Shown: one piece after another, positions 1 to 12,700 of the stretch
Position numbering within the stretch: position 1 is the first letter of the stretch
How the letters are laid out: each line of letters opens with the position of its first letter
DNA from: Sanghuangporus weigelae
Lineage: Eukaryota; Basidiomycota; Agaricomycetes; Hymenochaetales; Hymenochaetaceae
Assembly (NCBI GenBank): GCA_033182465.1
Contig: CP137326.1
Location: forward strand, 496,001 to 560,000
Length of the DNA: 64,000 nucleotides
Direction: 5' to 3'
Notes under the pieces: model-generated
The model's database searches: none
Seen by the model: the letters and a program-made list of their open reading frames with translations, nothing else
What the model was told of the DNA's origin: nothing
Position numbers and translations under genes: made by a program

Positions 1-189
1 ACATTTCACTTCGGACGTCACAGTTTCAGTCACGTCCATTCCCGCTTTCTCTCCATCGATCGCTTCCTCTTTCCACTGCTCTCTGTCCGGACGGCTGCCT
101 ACACGCCTGACAGCTACCCGCGGCAACTATTACGGCACCGTCTCAGGTTAATTTTAATCGCGCTCGTTATTTAATTGCATTTCATCATC

Positions 190-3100
190 ATGATCCTGAT
201 CCCTTCTTCTCCTGACCGCCTACACGCCGCCGCTTGCGGTCCTGCCGGAGACGACAAATCTCACACTTCCGGCCAGCCTTCCGCTGCGTCTATACATCAC
301 CACGACGCAGACCAGCTCAAGCAGAATTTCGAATTAAACGGGACCTGCTCCAGGGCTGATCGCGAGTTGCTTCTTCTTGACGGCCGCCCTCCTCCCACCA
401 CCACCACCACCGAGTCCGAAGAACGCGTATTTACTGGACCTGTCCCTTCTCTGAAGCAACGTGCTCTTCCCCCGCCATCCCTCACGCTCAAGATCCCTGA
501 GCGCCCACGCGCAGGCATCGAGTGGCAAATAGAGTCACGATCGCCTGAGCCCAGTCCTGCCACGCATATCCATACAGCTTACTCAGACGTCGGCGCTGGA
601 TACTTCTCCGTGAGTACTCTTTCCAGTGTTCTATCTTTTTATAGGATATTCTTGCTTTTATGCGCGTCGCTTGTCGACGAGGGCGAGCTGACAATGTCGC
701 GTGCCTTGATGATGATGAGGCATGATTTGCGTTTTGGCGTTGGGTGGCAGGACTGTCTACGCTGGCTGTCAATGTCCTGTTTGGCAAACAAAAAATTAGA
801 ACTGCGTCATCGGCGCGTCGATCTGACAGTTGAGCTGATCGAAATGCCTTCACAGCCTCCTCTCTCCCCAGACGCGTCTCCAACGTCTGCTAGTACTCCA
901 CTTCCGCCAAGCTCCGTCCATTTCGTAGAGAAGGCGCGTTCACGCGCTAGAAGCGTAGCCAACGGTGATCTCCCGAAGCTCTCGGCGGGTGCGAGCAAGC
1001 CTCGTGTCCTACAAAAGATGGTAAAGGAGCGCCGTTCATTACAGTCACTCCTTATGCCCTCCTTCCTGCATTTGCAGCCCCAGTCCACTCCGCTTGGCCT
1101 GATTCCAGGACCTCGCATGGAATCGCATACCGCATCGACGCAAAGCGCGCCTTCCAGTTCTGGTTCCAATGGGAATTCAGATTTACAGTCGGCTCCTGGT
1201 CGAGCTAGCGCTAGAACTGAGACGAGACGCTCATTTTACGGACGAAGGCGATCGCACACATATTCTGGAAGTGATAGCACTTTAACTAGTCCGAGCTTAG
1301 CTTCAAGAGTAACCCGAATGCCGCCGATGCCTGAACAATACTCTCCTCCACCCTCTGGACCTGCTCCGGGCGGCCGCGAGTCTCCCTCGTCGTATTTGCT
1401 CGATGATGACCCTTTCGCGGTTTCTCCTGCTATGGTGGCACCACCTGTCAATTCACCATTTCAGTCTCCCGGATTCACGCCAATCCACTCTCCGGCATAT
1501 TCCATAGCTCATTCTCCCTCGACCGTTTCCCTGAGCTCGGCAAGTAGTACGAGTATGCCGGGAACACCTGTGTTTCAGTCCTTCGGTGCCTTACCAGAGG
1601 AAAGTGAAGAACTTGCACAGCCAACGTCTGTCCTAAATGCTCCCGTTTCGACTACCCCGGTTCAATCCATTTTACCTCCTTCCCCGCCTCCTCCGACACC
1701 TTCTTCGCCACTTAATCCGAACGTGAGTCCCATCAACTTTGGTGACGAAAGAGCGCAGTCAAAGGAGCGAATGCTACGCTCACTGTCTGCTGCCCTTTCC
1801 GCCAATCCGTTACATTCGCTTCCTTCTCCGCAATCTGCGTCTCCTTCCCGACCTTCACCCTCTAATGCCGCTCCAGCGCGGGTACGCCCAGCACATACAC
1901 GGCCTGCTTTTGTCGCGAGACCGTCTTTACCTTCTCTTTCCACGCTTTCGCGGATGGGAACTGCAGCGGGCGAGTTCGCTAGTTCCCTTCGCGGAAGGAA
2001 GCGACGTGGGAGAGTGGGCGCGGGTCTGCCCGCGGAGCCTTGGGATCTGCCAGCGACTGAATTGAAGCCTGGAGAACAAGAGACGGAGGAAGATCAAACC
2101 ATGGTGAATATAGTGGTAAATGGCACCGGAGAAGGCTGTTCTCAGAATGAGAACACGTTGAATGGGGCTGAAGACGAAGAGAAAGCGACAAAAGACTCCA
2201 GCGGAAGTAGAATTCTGGATACTTCTTGTAAGTTATCTTCGGTTAGCTTATTTGATAGTTCCTGAGGTTATTTGCTTTTTAGGTCCGTTCGAGCCGCAAT
2301 CTAGTGTCGATCTTGTTCATGAAATAGTCGACGAGTCAAACAGTGTTTTGACCAGCCAATCCGAGTCGGAAGAGAAGTCATCGCCGTCGCCGGAGTCTAA
2401 AGATGCCGAAGATGAACATTCGCGAAGAGCTCTGTTTCCCGCGAATAACCGGACATCCAACAGGGATACAAAAATGCCTGAGACCGTAAATGAGGATTCC
2501 GAGAAGCAAGAAGAGAAGGAGAGTGAGAGTGCATTGGAAAGAGCTGCTGAGAAGCACGGTGACAATGGGAAGGCTGAGAGTGCCGCTGGGAATGCGCATG
2601 GGGAAGGAGGAATATCGATTGATGCGGAGCCTACATATATGACAGCAGCTGATGCTTTCTCAGAAGACACAGAATGTGCGGATGGGGAAAGTGTGAACGC
2701 AACACCTATGTTAGCGACGCGTTCGGACAATGTGCCACTTTCGGAGATGCGTAACGAACGTCAAGATATCAGTGCGGAACGAAAAGCAGATCAGGACGCC
2801 GGCCAGCTAATCGAAGAGGACAATTCATTGAAGCTTGGACCGACTGGAGATGGATCCGATCTTGGTGACGACTTGCACCATTTGGCGGCTCCCGAGAACG
2901 ACTTGGGGACATCTTTAGCAAATGTTGGTTCGTGTAGGATAGCTATTCCTGGTCGAGCTAGTGCGATTCCTCCACACGTCCTACGTGCTCTCACCCCCTA
3001 TCCTTTTTCTGCCCCACGTTGTTCGTCTCCCGCGTCTTCAAACGCGTCGTGGTCCCCACAGAGCTCTGTTGAGGATTTTGGCGTGCTACTGTCATCGTCG

Positions 3101-6100
3101 CCCGCCTTCCGTGGAGATCAACGCCCTGAATCCTTGACGATCGATCCTGGACTGCCCGACGCGTCTGTTCTCATTAACGCGTGCAAACAGAATCCGTCGA
3201 GTGGTGAAGATCATTCCTTTTCAGATCAGGGCGCATCACCGTCGTCATCGTCATCTGCGCCGTTGCCATCGACAATCTCCTGTGACCGAGGCGACTCGGA
3301 AATTGAGGCGGCAGCGGAGACGGGAGCTGATATTGATTCAGGTAGTGCTGGCGACTCTGAGTTTGAATCCGAATCCGAAGTGCCGTCCGAGTCTCTCGCT
3401 CCTAATTACGCCACATTGTTAAATCCATCTTCACCATCCCGAGGGTCACTGTTTCTTTCTTCCCCAATTGCAACGCGGTCTGAAGTTGACTATTCTGACC
3501 GTTCAGTGTCTGGTTCCCCCATCCGTGAAGACGAGTCTCGAATCGAGTACGCGTCTTCGTCACCTTCCCGGGACCATTCGTTGTCTCCGCAACACGCAGA
3601 CAATTACGCGGAGTATTACATCGACGATTACGACGACGAATTGGATCACGAGCAAAACGATCCGCAGCAGCCAGAAGACGATAGCTCAATGCTACCACCA
3701 CTGTCTACGCTTCCGGAGGAAGATCCTGTCTTCAGCTTGACAACTTCGCATTCACGTGAGCGATATGAGACTGTTGACTACGCACCACCACCATCGCGTT
3801 CGATAAGTAGGAAGGCATCCGTAGCCACAATTGCGTCGATTTTCTCCATGAGGTCTGGCAGCTCTGGCTGTGCCTCACAAATCTCGCACACGTATTCTCG
3901 CAATCATTCACCGGCTGCTTCATTATCCACTACCCTCCCTATATCAAACTCGCAGACAGGTTCTAGTTCAAGTAGACGCGTCTATGGTTCGAGTTCTGGT
4001 TCGACAGATTCCGGTCGCGGGCACGCACTATCCTCGAGTGTTTCGTCATTACGCTCCAAGTCTTCCTTTGATTTGCGAGGTCTTGCGAATGGAAGGCGAC
4101 ATGGAAGTCAGAGCAGCGGTATTACCATGCTCTCGCATTCTTCGACCCGGACGAAGTGCGAACCTCATGTCGAAGTGCACGCACAGCACAAAAAATCGAG
4201 CGTAGAAGACGTCTCGCTTGGTTTACGCGCTTACTCGGGAAATCCATACGCTGCTGCTGTTCAGGCTGAGTTGGAGGGCAAAGCGAGCAAGTATGAGCTC
4301 TCGGGTACTGCAAGATATGATGATGACGAGCTTGTGATTGATATCAAGCGCGAGGATGTGGCTCCCGGTATCAGCGGAGCTATCTTGGCCGCTTGGGATG
4401 TCAAACCGGTTGATGTGGACACGTTCGAACCTGGTTCATCTGCAGGAACGCTCAGACCATCGACGGAGCAGCAAGAATCTGTACGCGTAGGGACGCGTTC
4501 TCCAACGATACGAAAGCTGGACGGCTTCACTTCTACGCTCGTGCGTGAACATGCGAACGGTCACAACTACTCTAATACTCGAGGCGGAGCTGGCAAGGAC
4601 TGGGGAGGAGGAACAGGTGAATATGGAGGTGGATACGGAAACGGCTATTATGGACAAGGGAAAGGCGGTTCCGGGAGTGATGACAGCGGCAATCACGGAG
4701 GACCTCCGGGATCTGGTCGACGTGGACGAGGTAACAGCCGGGATGATGATGAGGAGAAATATGGTCGAAGGCCATCGGCATATAATGCTTTAACTTCTTC
4801 AGAATCGGAGTCGGAATCGGAGAGTGAGTCTTCTACCGACGACTATGGAGAACAAAGTGCCAGTATTACCCAGAAGACGTCCCCTGTGCACGTCTCGTCC
4901 GCCCCAGGTCGTCCGGCCCCTGTGAAAACGCAAGAGGAACAAACTGAAGCTCCTATTTTCAACCAGTTACGAAACGGCCGCAAAGGAGTGTTCAGACCGC
5001 CGATTACCTCCGTTGCTGATTCTGTCAACAGAGCGCGTACACCAGCCGCTGAGGATGACGATGTCCCGCTTGCGCAGCGCATTCCCAATGCATTGCAAGC
5101 GCAGAAGTCCATCCGGCAGCAGGTAAAGAGTGAGCGTGAGCGACGACGACGTGAACGCTCCGTTGCGCCTACGCCGCGCACGTCGCGCGCACCCGAGGGT
5201 ACAATCTCTCCGCCTCCGCAACATATACCCGTGACTAGTCTGGATGAGCGAGGTCGCACACTTACAGCCCGCATACCGAGGAGTGCCCCTCTTAATGCTG
5301 GGCCGACGGCGCTCTCAAGTAGCCAAGAAGCTGCGATGATGGCTCACCGCTTGATGCAACCGCATCACGCAACTCATGCTGTGCATCGGCAACGAGCAAA
5401 GACGTTGAGCGGTGCAGACGGCGTGCCACCTGATGCCCTCACACAGCGGTTACTGAGGGTGCAGGCTCGGGGACAAGATCAGCAGACGATAATGCAGAGA
5501 ACATCGGTGGCACCCTCGGTTCAGGCACAACCGCCGGCTCATATTAACACAGAATCTCTCATCGAACGCGCATCGGCAGCGCATCCGATGTCGCGTAGAG
5601 GACCGATTTCGCCTTCTGGTGGACCCCAACACGTTCAACAACCATCTGCAGATGGGCCTATACCAACCCGTACGTTGCGTCCTATGCGTTCATTCCATGG
5701 TGTATCCCGCGAACCAGCTCCGGCTGTTACCTCTGCTGCTCCTCCCGTCCCGGCTTCATCAGCTCGTCGACGTTCGCCTTCAAAAGCGCGCCCGGCTCAG
5801 GATACTGATCCAACGCCGAGTGGCCTGATGAGGAACAGGTCAATCAAGAGTGCACGAACATCGACAGATAAGAATAACAGGAGTGAAGAGGAAGCGCATG
5901 TGCTCCCCGCGCACCATGGTTATTCGCATGGCCATGCCATGCCTCCTACACCGGGAGTGTTGCGAGGACCATCCCCTCCCGCTCCTATAAGCCGCCATAA
6001 CATTGTCCAGACGCGCATATACATCAACGATATGCAGCATTTCAACGTCGTCGGAGCTGGCTTGGATACGAGCGCAAAGGACGTACTTGATATGCTGCGG

Positions 6101-6983
6101 CAGCAAGGTGACCTGCGTGGTGAAGAGCGCCGGTCAAGTAGCTGGGTGCTATATGAGGTGTGCCATGATTATGGCATGGGTAAGTAAACACGCTGCGGTT
6201 GCTCTTTACCTAATGAACACATATTTAACACGGCACTATCTATAGAGCGGCCGGTGAGGAGCTTTGAGCTTGTCACTGATATTTCGGGGTCGTGGAATAA
6301 GGAGAAGACTATGAATTGCTTCATGGTCAAGTCGTCGCCTTTCGCTCAAAGCTTAACTGTGAGTTCTTTTTACAGAAGAGGTTTTAGAAGGGAATTGACA
6401 TCTCTTCATTAGACCATTCCCTCCAGTATCCCCACTCGTAGTGGTTTCGTTGATTACGAGAGTAAAAAGGGGAAATGGAGCAAACGATGGCTCGAATTGC
6501 GTGAGCATGGTCTCTGGTTATCAAAGCGAGAGGTTGGTTCTTCGATCATCACCACTGTCATATGTCTCTAATCATTTGTATGTGCAGGGTAAAGACGACG
6601 AGTTTCTCTGCTCGCTTTCTGCGTTTGATGCTTATGTCGTCACTCGCATTCACAAGGCACCTAGGGGCTTCACATTTGCTGTCAAGTCGACCGATCCAAT
6701 TACATTATTTGAAAACAAGGCCGATTATCTGCACGTTTTCTCCGTCCCTGAAGAGACTGGAATAGCATGGCTGGAAGCTATCTGGCGCGCTAGATCGTAT
6801 ATTCTCTATCAGGAGAAGAACGTCTTATTCCGCAATAAAAGTACAGGCGAGGGAACCAGTGCCGGTGCGAACCTTGCCCGGTCGGGGACGCGCAAGAAGC
6901 CTGTGCAGACATACGTTAATCTGGAGTCGACTGGGCCATTCGAGCCAGGGTCATTACTCGCCAAGCGGGCTGCCGTCGTATAA
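190..6983 (+). CDS. Large RA-PH domain protein (MRL/Grb7-like adaptor)
   Basis: Probable exons are 190-609, 856-2227, 2283-6179, 6246-6358, 6413-6532 and 6588-6983, giving about 2105 residues. The first ~1830 residues are low-complexity: Ser/Pro-rich, acidic stretches, a Gly-rich patch coded near 4580-4730 and a Ser-Glu repeat near 4800. The C-terminus is ordered. A Ras-association-like region begins at about residue 1838 (TRIYINDMQHFNVV) and runs over two introns. A PH domain follows at about 1945-2055 (GFVDYESKKGKWSKRWLEL) and closes with a tryptophan helix (GIAWLEAIWRAR). RA followed by PH is the order in animal MRL and Grb7 adaptors and in some fungal polarity proteins, so a Ras/Rho-type GTPase effector binding membrane lipids is likely; this is inference from domains. 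The start is the first ATG of the frame; an upstream 5' exon cannot be excluded. The first intron is discussed under findings. Confidence 0.82.
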
Positions 6984-8125
6984 TTCAAATGCTCTGCGGC
7001 CGCATTTGCTTCTGTTTCTGTCTCTTTATATAGTTTCCTTGTTTATGCTTGTCTATATTTCCTGCCCTTCGTTTCCTCTGTATATCCGTCTGTCTTTCCT
7101 ATATCTATTCTTGATTTTGCACCATTAGACTTTGCATCTCACACGTTTCAGTTGTTCATTTTCATTTCGAACATCCTATTCTATTACTGTCTTTGCATCG
7201 TTTCTTAGCCTGTGCAATCCACATTTCTTTTCGCTTGTGTTGTGCCTAAAAACAACCACATCCCATCTCTGACATTCTATTGATGACGAGTGATCTTGCT
7301 TCAAGGATCCTGGTTCGTTGTAATAAAAAAGTACTTGTACGATGTATTTGTTTGATAGGATGCGAGAATTGAACTGCGGAAGAACTTGATGGCTTTGGGA
7401 TAATGCGTTCGGAAACCGACTTCAAGATGGTTGGGCGTTTCGGACAAGACGGACACGAGAGCGGGAGAAACGGAGTTTAAATTTTGGGTAGGGAAGCGGT
7501 TTTATGTGTTCAATGAGCTTGTTAGGCGTGTAATGCACGAGGCTTTCATAAGCGAGGAGTCCCTTTCACCTCTCACCTCGGCGTTACCCAGTCTCTTAGA
7601 GTTTCTCTAATTGGCACTTCTCTCTTGTTCCATCACCGCCGTATGACCTTATGTGACGGTGATTTGAATGCCAAACTGTGACTCTGGCTTCAGATCAAAG
7701 CAAAGTTTGATGGTTCAGATTCAGAAGTTACCCTCGGATGATATCTGGATTCTGTAGAAAGACATATCAGCGGCTTTAAACTAGGGTACTGCTATAAAAA
7801 TCTTCATAAACGACGAATTTCCGATGCATTCTAATTTCTCATTCTGCCCTAACCTCAAGGGCCCGTCGGGTACCGATGATGCATACTACCACCGCGTTTT
7901 CTGCGCCTCATCATGGATTCCTGATGCCTCATGGGCTCCAGACCCCATGTGCGTTGCACCTCTGCATACGTAGTAGCCTGAATCCGCATATAAGCTCCCG
8001 GACGGATCTGTATCCGCTTATACTTCTGTGTCCTGCTACTTACCTCCACTCTACGAATATCGCGCACGTTGAGTGACGACTGCTTGAGCTGCTGGTTGAT
8101 TTGAACTTGTGTTCACTGCCAAGCG
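6984..8125. other. Intergenic region after the RA-PH gene
   Basis: About 1.1 kb without a convincing gene. The first 250 bases are T/C-rich and look like 3' UTR of the preceding gene. Short open frames at 7855-8076 occur on both strands but show no splice pattern or family resemblance. The final part presumably holds the promoter of the MARVEL-like gene. Confidence 0.5.
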
Positions 8126-8971
8126 ATGTTCCTCTTACCGATTGTTCGCGGGTTCTTGTATATTTGGCTGGTGAGCATCTATCTTTCATCGTGTCCCTAT
8201 TCTTGTCCTCTGATTTTAAGTGTCATTTCTGGTGCCCACCAGTGGTTGTTTGCTGCAGTGTTATTGGGTCTGACTGCCACACGAATCCATTACACAACCC
8301 ATCTGCCTCCTGGTGATCCCTTGAACCAAGGCCGTAAATTCTATGGTACATTCTCTTCAGCATACCTCCCAAATGCACTCAAAACAGACTCCTTTTGATA
8401 ATCACAGACCCCATCGTAGCGGAGCTAATGGCCAGCGCAGCCCTTGCACTGATCTGGGCACCCCTCGTGTAAGTCTAAAATTGGAACAAATATGAGTCTA
8501 TGACGTCTAGCTCAACACGCTCTAATCTTGCAGAGGTCTCATGATCCACGGAAGGAGGGAGTACCGCTATTTTTCACTGGTGTGGCATGAGATCCTCGGA
8601 TTGTTCATCCTCTGGGTCCTTTGGCTCGTCGGCGCGGCAATCGCAACGGTAAGTTCATCTCCGGTTTCTACTACCTTTCGTAGAGCTTCGCTAATCCATT
8701 CCATACACACACGTGTATTATCACTCCAATCTTCTTTTCATCATTATAGCACATCTGGCCGAATCTCCCGTCATTCTGCCCGCAATTTGAGGCGTGCCGC
8801 GTTTTGACTGCTATGCTTGCCTTTGCTTGGATGGGGTGGATTGTGTTGACCTTCCTGTTGGCGGCGACGTTCATGTATGCGGTTGCGAATAGGTCGTGGC
8901 GTGAGCCTGCGCATGGGCATTGGGTGCGCAACACAAACCCACGAGCGAGCGAATACAGCACGCGTTACTAG
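8126..8971 (+). CDS. MARVEL-like four-helix membrane protein
   Basis: Five exons join in frame (8126-8170, 8243-8345, 8408-8468, 8534-8648, 8750-8971) to give 181 residues. Four hydrophobic segments can be seen: the start through VLLGLTATRIHYT, LMASAALALIWAPLVG, ILGLFILWVLWLVGAA, and MGWIVLTFLLAATFMYAV. The cytosolic tail is short and polar. The first helix with Arg at both ends and the four-helix layout match fungal MARVEL-domain proteins, which sit in plasma or vesicle membranes and help organise membrane domains. All four introns have GT-AG ends (GTGAGC, GTACAT, GTAAGT, GTAAGT) and the reading frame is kept across each. The exact family within the MARVEL-like group is not certain. Confidence 0.72.
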
Positions 8972-9344
8972 ACGAGCCCTTCTGTACCGGCAATCTATGA
9001 AATGAAAGCGGACATGACTCTGTATGTCCCAGTACATGATTTCTCGACTCGGTTGAATTCCTGCTCTCTTCTGTGCCATGATTTTGTAAACTTCAAATCT
9101 GTTTTGATACTTGCTCTGGAATGCTTCTTGCATACTTCTTTGTGATATGATATCTCTGTTCTTAAAGTACTTTGTATGTTAATAATATGTATGATCTTTT
9201 GGGATTTGATTTTATAGAAGTCCCATACACGGCAATGTCCGAAGAGACCAAATACTGTCAAATAATGCGTGGTTTTGCGTCACGGGATGTCCGCACGATG
9301 AGTGGATCGCGTCGTTCAGTCTTTCACCCTCAGCAACAACGAAG
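8972..9344. other. Intergenic region before ASK1
   Basis: About 370 bases holding the 3' UTR of the membrane protein and the promoter of ASK1. It is AT-rich around 9130-9240. I see no gene in it. Confidence 0.5.
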
Positions 9345-9827
9345 ATGACAGCGGAAAAAGATCAGCTACCGCCTATCGAGCCTCTGCACGAACGGTGGGA
9401 ACCAAATCCTGTACCATCAAACATTGAAGTTCCCGGCCTCGATACATCTGCTCCGGTTCAAGACCAGATTGAACAGATCGAGCAGCTCATTACTATCAAG
9501 TTGCAGGTATATCTTACGCGTCGCGTCGTATTCATAGACGATGATGGACTGATATGAGAATTAGAACATCGACGCGAATTTCGCGCGTGCTCATCAGATT
9601 CTGTCTACGAGAATCCTTCCGGCGGTGAAGCGATATGCGGTAAACACCGAACCTGTCCGGGAAGCTGCAAGGGTAAGTGGTTCCTGGCGCGTCGTTACAT
9701 CGTTATAGTACTTACTCAACCTTTATTTTGCCCATTTCGTCTAGTTTTGGGTTTCATTCTACGAGCAGGCTGCACAAGTACGCATACCGACGACCGAGGA
9801 CTTCAGTACCGAGCGTGAACGCCAGGC

Positions 9828-9858
<31 letters not shown>

Positions 9859-11310
9859 GTTGAAACTGAGCAGCCTCATGAAGGACAGCAGCAGCCTGGA
9901 GCCTTTGATCCGAACGTGACACCCGCGGAGAGCTCATTTGCTCCGGAAAACGCGGCTGTCTCGTCGACTCCTATGCCCGTCGCGAATGAGCGAGCCCCCG
10001 TTGAGAGTTCAGATGCGCATGATATGTGGGCCGAATCCATGCAATCTCCTCTGAAGCGCTTGAATGAAGGCTTGAAGAGTCTCGGTGAACAGGAGGACTC
10101 GATTATTGATCACAGCAAACATAGTAATGCCGTGGCTCAACAATCCATTCGATCGGATGCCTCTTCGACTCGTCGGCCTGTCTTTACGGTTCCGGAAAAG
10201 GGTAAATCGAAGGCTCCGCCAACTCTTCTTCAGAACGTATTGTCGAAGAATGTTCGTGGAGCGGAAAAGGAGAAGCAAGCTTCACCGGTCAAGATGAGGA
10301 AAACTCCCAAGAAGAACCCATATGTACCTCCAGACGTTCGTCGCGCGGACTGGGATGGTATCGTCGATCTGAGGAATCCGGCTACTCCTCGCCGTGCACC
10401 TGGTTCGTCCGCAGATTGGAGTTCCGAAGAAGAGGATTCCCCGCCTCCAGGAGTGTCTCCGCCGAGGTCCGCTTTCGGCAAGCGTATTGCGGCGCAAATT
10501 GGGAGAACACCAGTGCGAGAGGCAGCGGCTCGTATTGGCCGTGACCTTGTCGGCGATGCTGAACGCTTCCAACCAAGGCTTCGTTTCGACGTGCCGGTTG
10601 ATCACAGTCTGACCGGAACTATGTCAACCCCAAGCATCACCATGTTCTCAAAGCATGCAATGGGTGCGGGCAGCTCTGATCGTAGCTCTTCAACAGGCCA
10701 AGCACATGGAAGCACTTCACATACAAGTACGTCCGATGTGCCACCATCAATTGAAGATATCATGCAGCGCTTTAAGATGGAACGGGGACCGGAGTACGGA
10801 GCACGCGATAACAACTTTGATTCTTTTGACGATACTCCAGGACGACCGGTATTCCCTCATCTGACTGCACTGCCAGACGATGGTATGGGTAATTTTGGAG
10901 ACTCCTCTTTCGATGACTCCTTCGATGATATGTATGATGGTCCACCGCCCGCCATGACGTTTATACCCAATGCACAACAGATTCAAGATGATTCATTCGG
11001 TTCAGACAACTCGTTCGATGACGGCGCTCAAGGCGGGCAGCCTATACATCCATTTGCCTTCAATGCCATGCCAGTCGATGATAGCTTTGATGATTCGTTC
11101 AATTATGACGATAGGGGAGCGCACGGGGATGAAGAGCCGACGATTTTTGGGATGCAACACGCTCAGCGTTTTGATGGTAATGCTGGTCATCTGCAATTGC
11201 ACGGTCGAGGTTTGGTCGACGATACGACTGCGTTGAACTCTCATTTGCGACGGAATGTCGATCCTGAGACTCCAACTCCTTGGGTAGGTGGTCCTCAAGA
11301 AGATGCATAG
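9345..11310 (+). CDS. ASK1: DASH/Dam1 complex subunit Ask1
   Basis: Three exons (9345-9506, 9565-9672, 9745-11310) encode 611 residues. The conserved N-terminal domain is split by both introns and reads IEQIEQLITIKLQ, then IDANFARAHQILSTRILPAV, then EPVREAARFWVSFYEQAAQV. This is the hallmark of Ask1, a subunit of the fungal DASH ring that couples kinetochores to spindle microtubules in the nucleus. After the domain comes a run of alternating Glu/Asp (coded 9826-9856), then a long disordered tail with several Ser-Pro and Thr-Pro sites, which fits the known Cdk regulation of Ask1. The C-terminal third carries repeated Ser-Phe-Asp-Asp motifs (10900-11100). The ATG at 9345 sits just before the conserved domain. 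Confidence 0.92.
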
Positions 11311-11638
11311 TAGTCAAAATGCACTGCCTGAGAAATCTCGAAGACTATGTAGCTTGTTCATAAATTATTCACTTGACGCCGTCGTTCTGTCTAAACTTAT
11401 TTCTCTTTTCGTGAAGTCATTTGAAGTCGGCGTGTTCGCAATTTTTTTCATGGTGAGGGATATTCATGAGATGTGGGATATCTGCCAGATTTGTTTGCAC
11501 ATATTTGGCACATATTTGGATTGTGTCTGGCAACTCTAGCATCTCTCTCTACTGCCACTCATCTCCCGTGCTTGATTCGTGGAGCCAACCATCGTATTGC
11601 GAGCCTCGATTTGAATACGGCTCAGATCATAAGCGTGG
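11311..11638. other. Intergenic region between ASK1 and an unknown gene
   Basis: About 330 bases, AT-rich, with no open frame that looks coding. It must hold the ASK1 3' end and, if the next gene starts at 11639, its promoter; an upstream non-recognised exon of the next gene could also lie here. Confidence 0.4.
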
Positions 11639-12700
11639 ATGCCCCGCAAGAAGCTGGTCGATGAGAATGCTGAGGCAAGGAGAAGAGTTAATATGACACG
11701 ATCAGCTGTGGCATACAACAATGAAGACGATACAACTACGAAGAAGCTACTTTTGAGGAATACTCGCTCTTCCGGCCAAGGGCGCCGCTTTGCTCGAGAT
11801 ATCAAGAACATATCGGGAAGACCTTCAGTGACTGTGGCCCCCACCAACGATGTTCAGTCACAGTTGGAAGAAACAAGCGTTTTCAAGCAAATTACGGTTG
11901 ATTTTGGAGCTATGTAGGCGATGTTTCTGACATTTCACTCTAGATATGCCATGGGGCCATCTGATCTTTGTCCTTGGAATAGGAACCTGAGGAGCGCAGA
12001 TGTTGCTAATAGAGCAAACGTAGTAACAGAGCCCGACAAGGTCGTCGTCGTGAACACATATGACAACGTTCAGCCTGCTACTCTGTTTTCTCGTGAAGCT
12101 TTTTCTGGTACTTCTTCTAGCCACCACTTGGCGTATGGTAGCACACGCGAGACAACGTCTAAACCTGGTTCTCTCAGTACGGATAAGTTCTCTCGGTACG
12201 GTCGGTCTTCAATGAACACTATGAAACGGTCAAGCTTTAGGAGCGCAAGCATTGTATCTCAGTCAACTCCACTGCTAGGGAAAACCGGTCGTCGTTCCAT
12301 TCGCCCGTTCCGACCTCTGAAGGATGATTCAGATTTATACACTCGATATTCTCTGGGCCCAATTTCTCAGGAGCTCCATACAACGGATACAGCCACAGGA
12401 ACAGGACTTCATCGTAGAGAATCTGACAAAGGCTGCAGCCAGGCTAGTGACGGATGTATCGACGATGACTTTATAACACAGCTTGCATCTCAACTAAGTG
12501 AAGTCACCCTTTCTCCGTGCATCAATCCGGTGCCAGATAATCTTGTAGAAGCTTCTCAAGAAGAGTCCGTCGATTTATCCCAAGAACCTGCATATCCTCA
12601 AGTTCGACTGAAAGGTCGTGCTACTTCATTTTCGCTTGGTTTCATTCCTATCGCGTTTCCCGAAGCAATTGATATCAAAGATCTCCGAATTTCTCTCTGA
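11639..12700 (+). CDS. Ser-rich hypothetical protein, possible micro-intron
   Basis: A single frame runs from the ATG at 11639 to a stop at 12698-12700, broken only by a TAG at 11915-11917. The frame is the same on both sides of the TAG. A 30-nt GT-AG segment (11914-11943), or an 81-nt one from 11863, would remove the stop and keep the frame; both contain a TTTCTGACAT branch-like site. With the 30-nt segment removed, the product is about 343 residues. It starts basic (MPRKKLVDENAEARRR) and continues Ser/Thr-rich, with a short hydrophobic end (FSLGFIPIAFPEAI). I do not recognise the family and see no membrane helix or signal peptide. Alternatives are two separate genes, or a gene broken by a nonsense codon. 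Confidence 0.5.

Noticed and set aside
488-1169. Minus-strand frames inside the RA-PH gene
   Set aside because: They are shadows of the Ser/Pro-rich coding strand and show no family resemblance.
7855-8076. Frames on both strands before the MARVEL-like gene
   Set aside because: They are short, mutually antisense and not joined to any exon.
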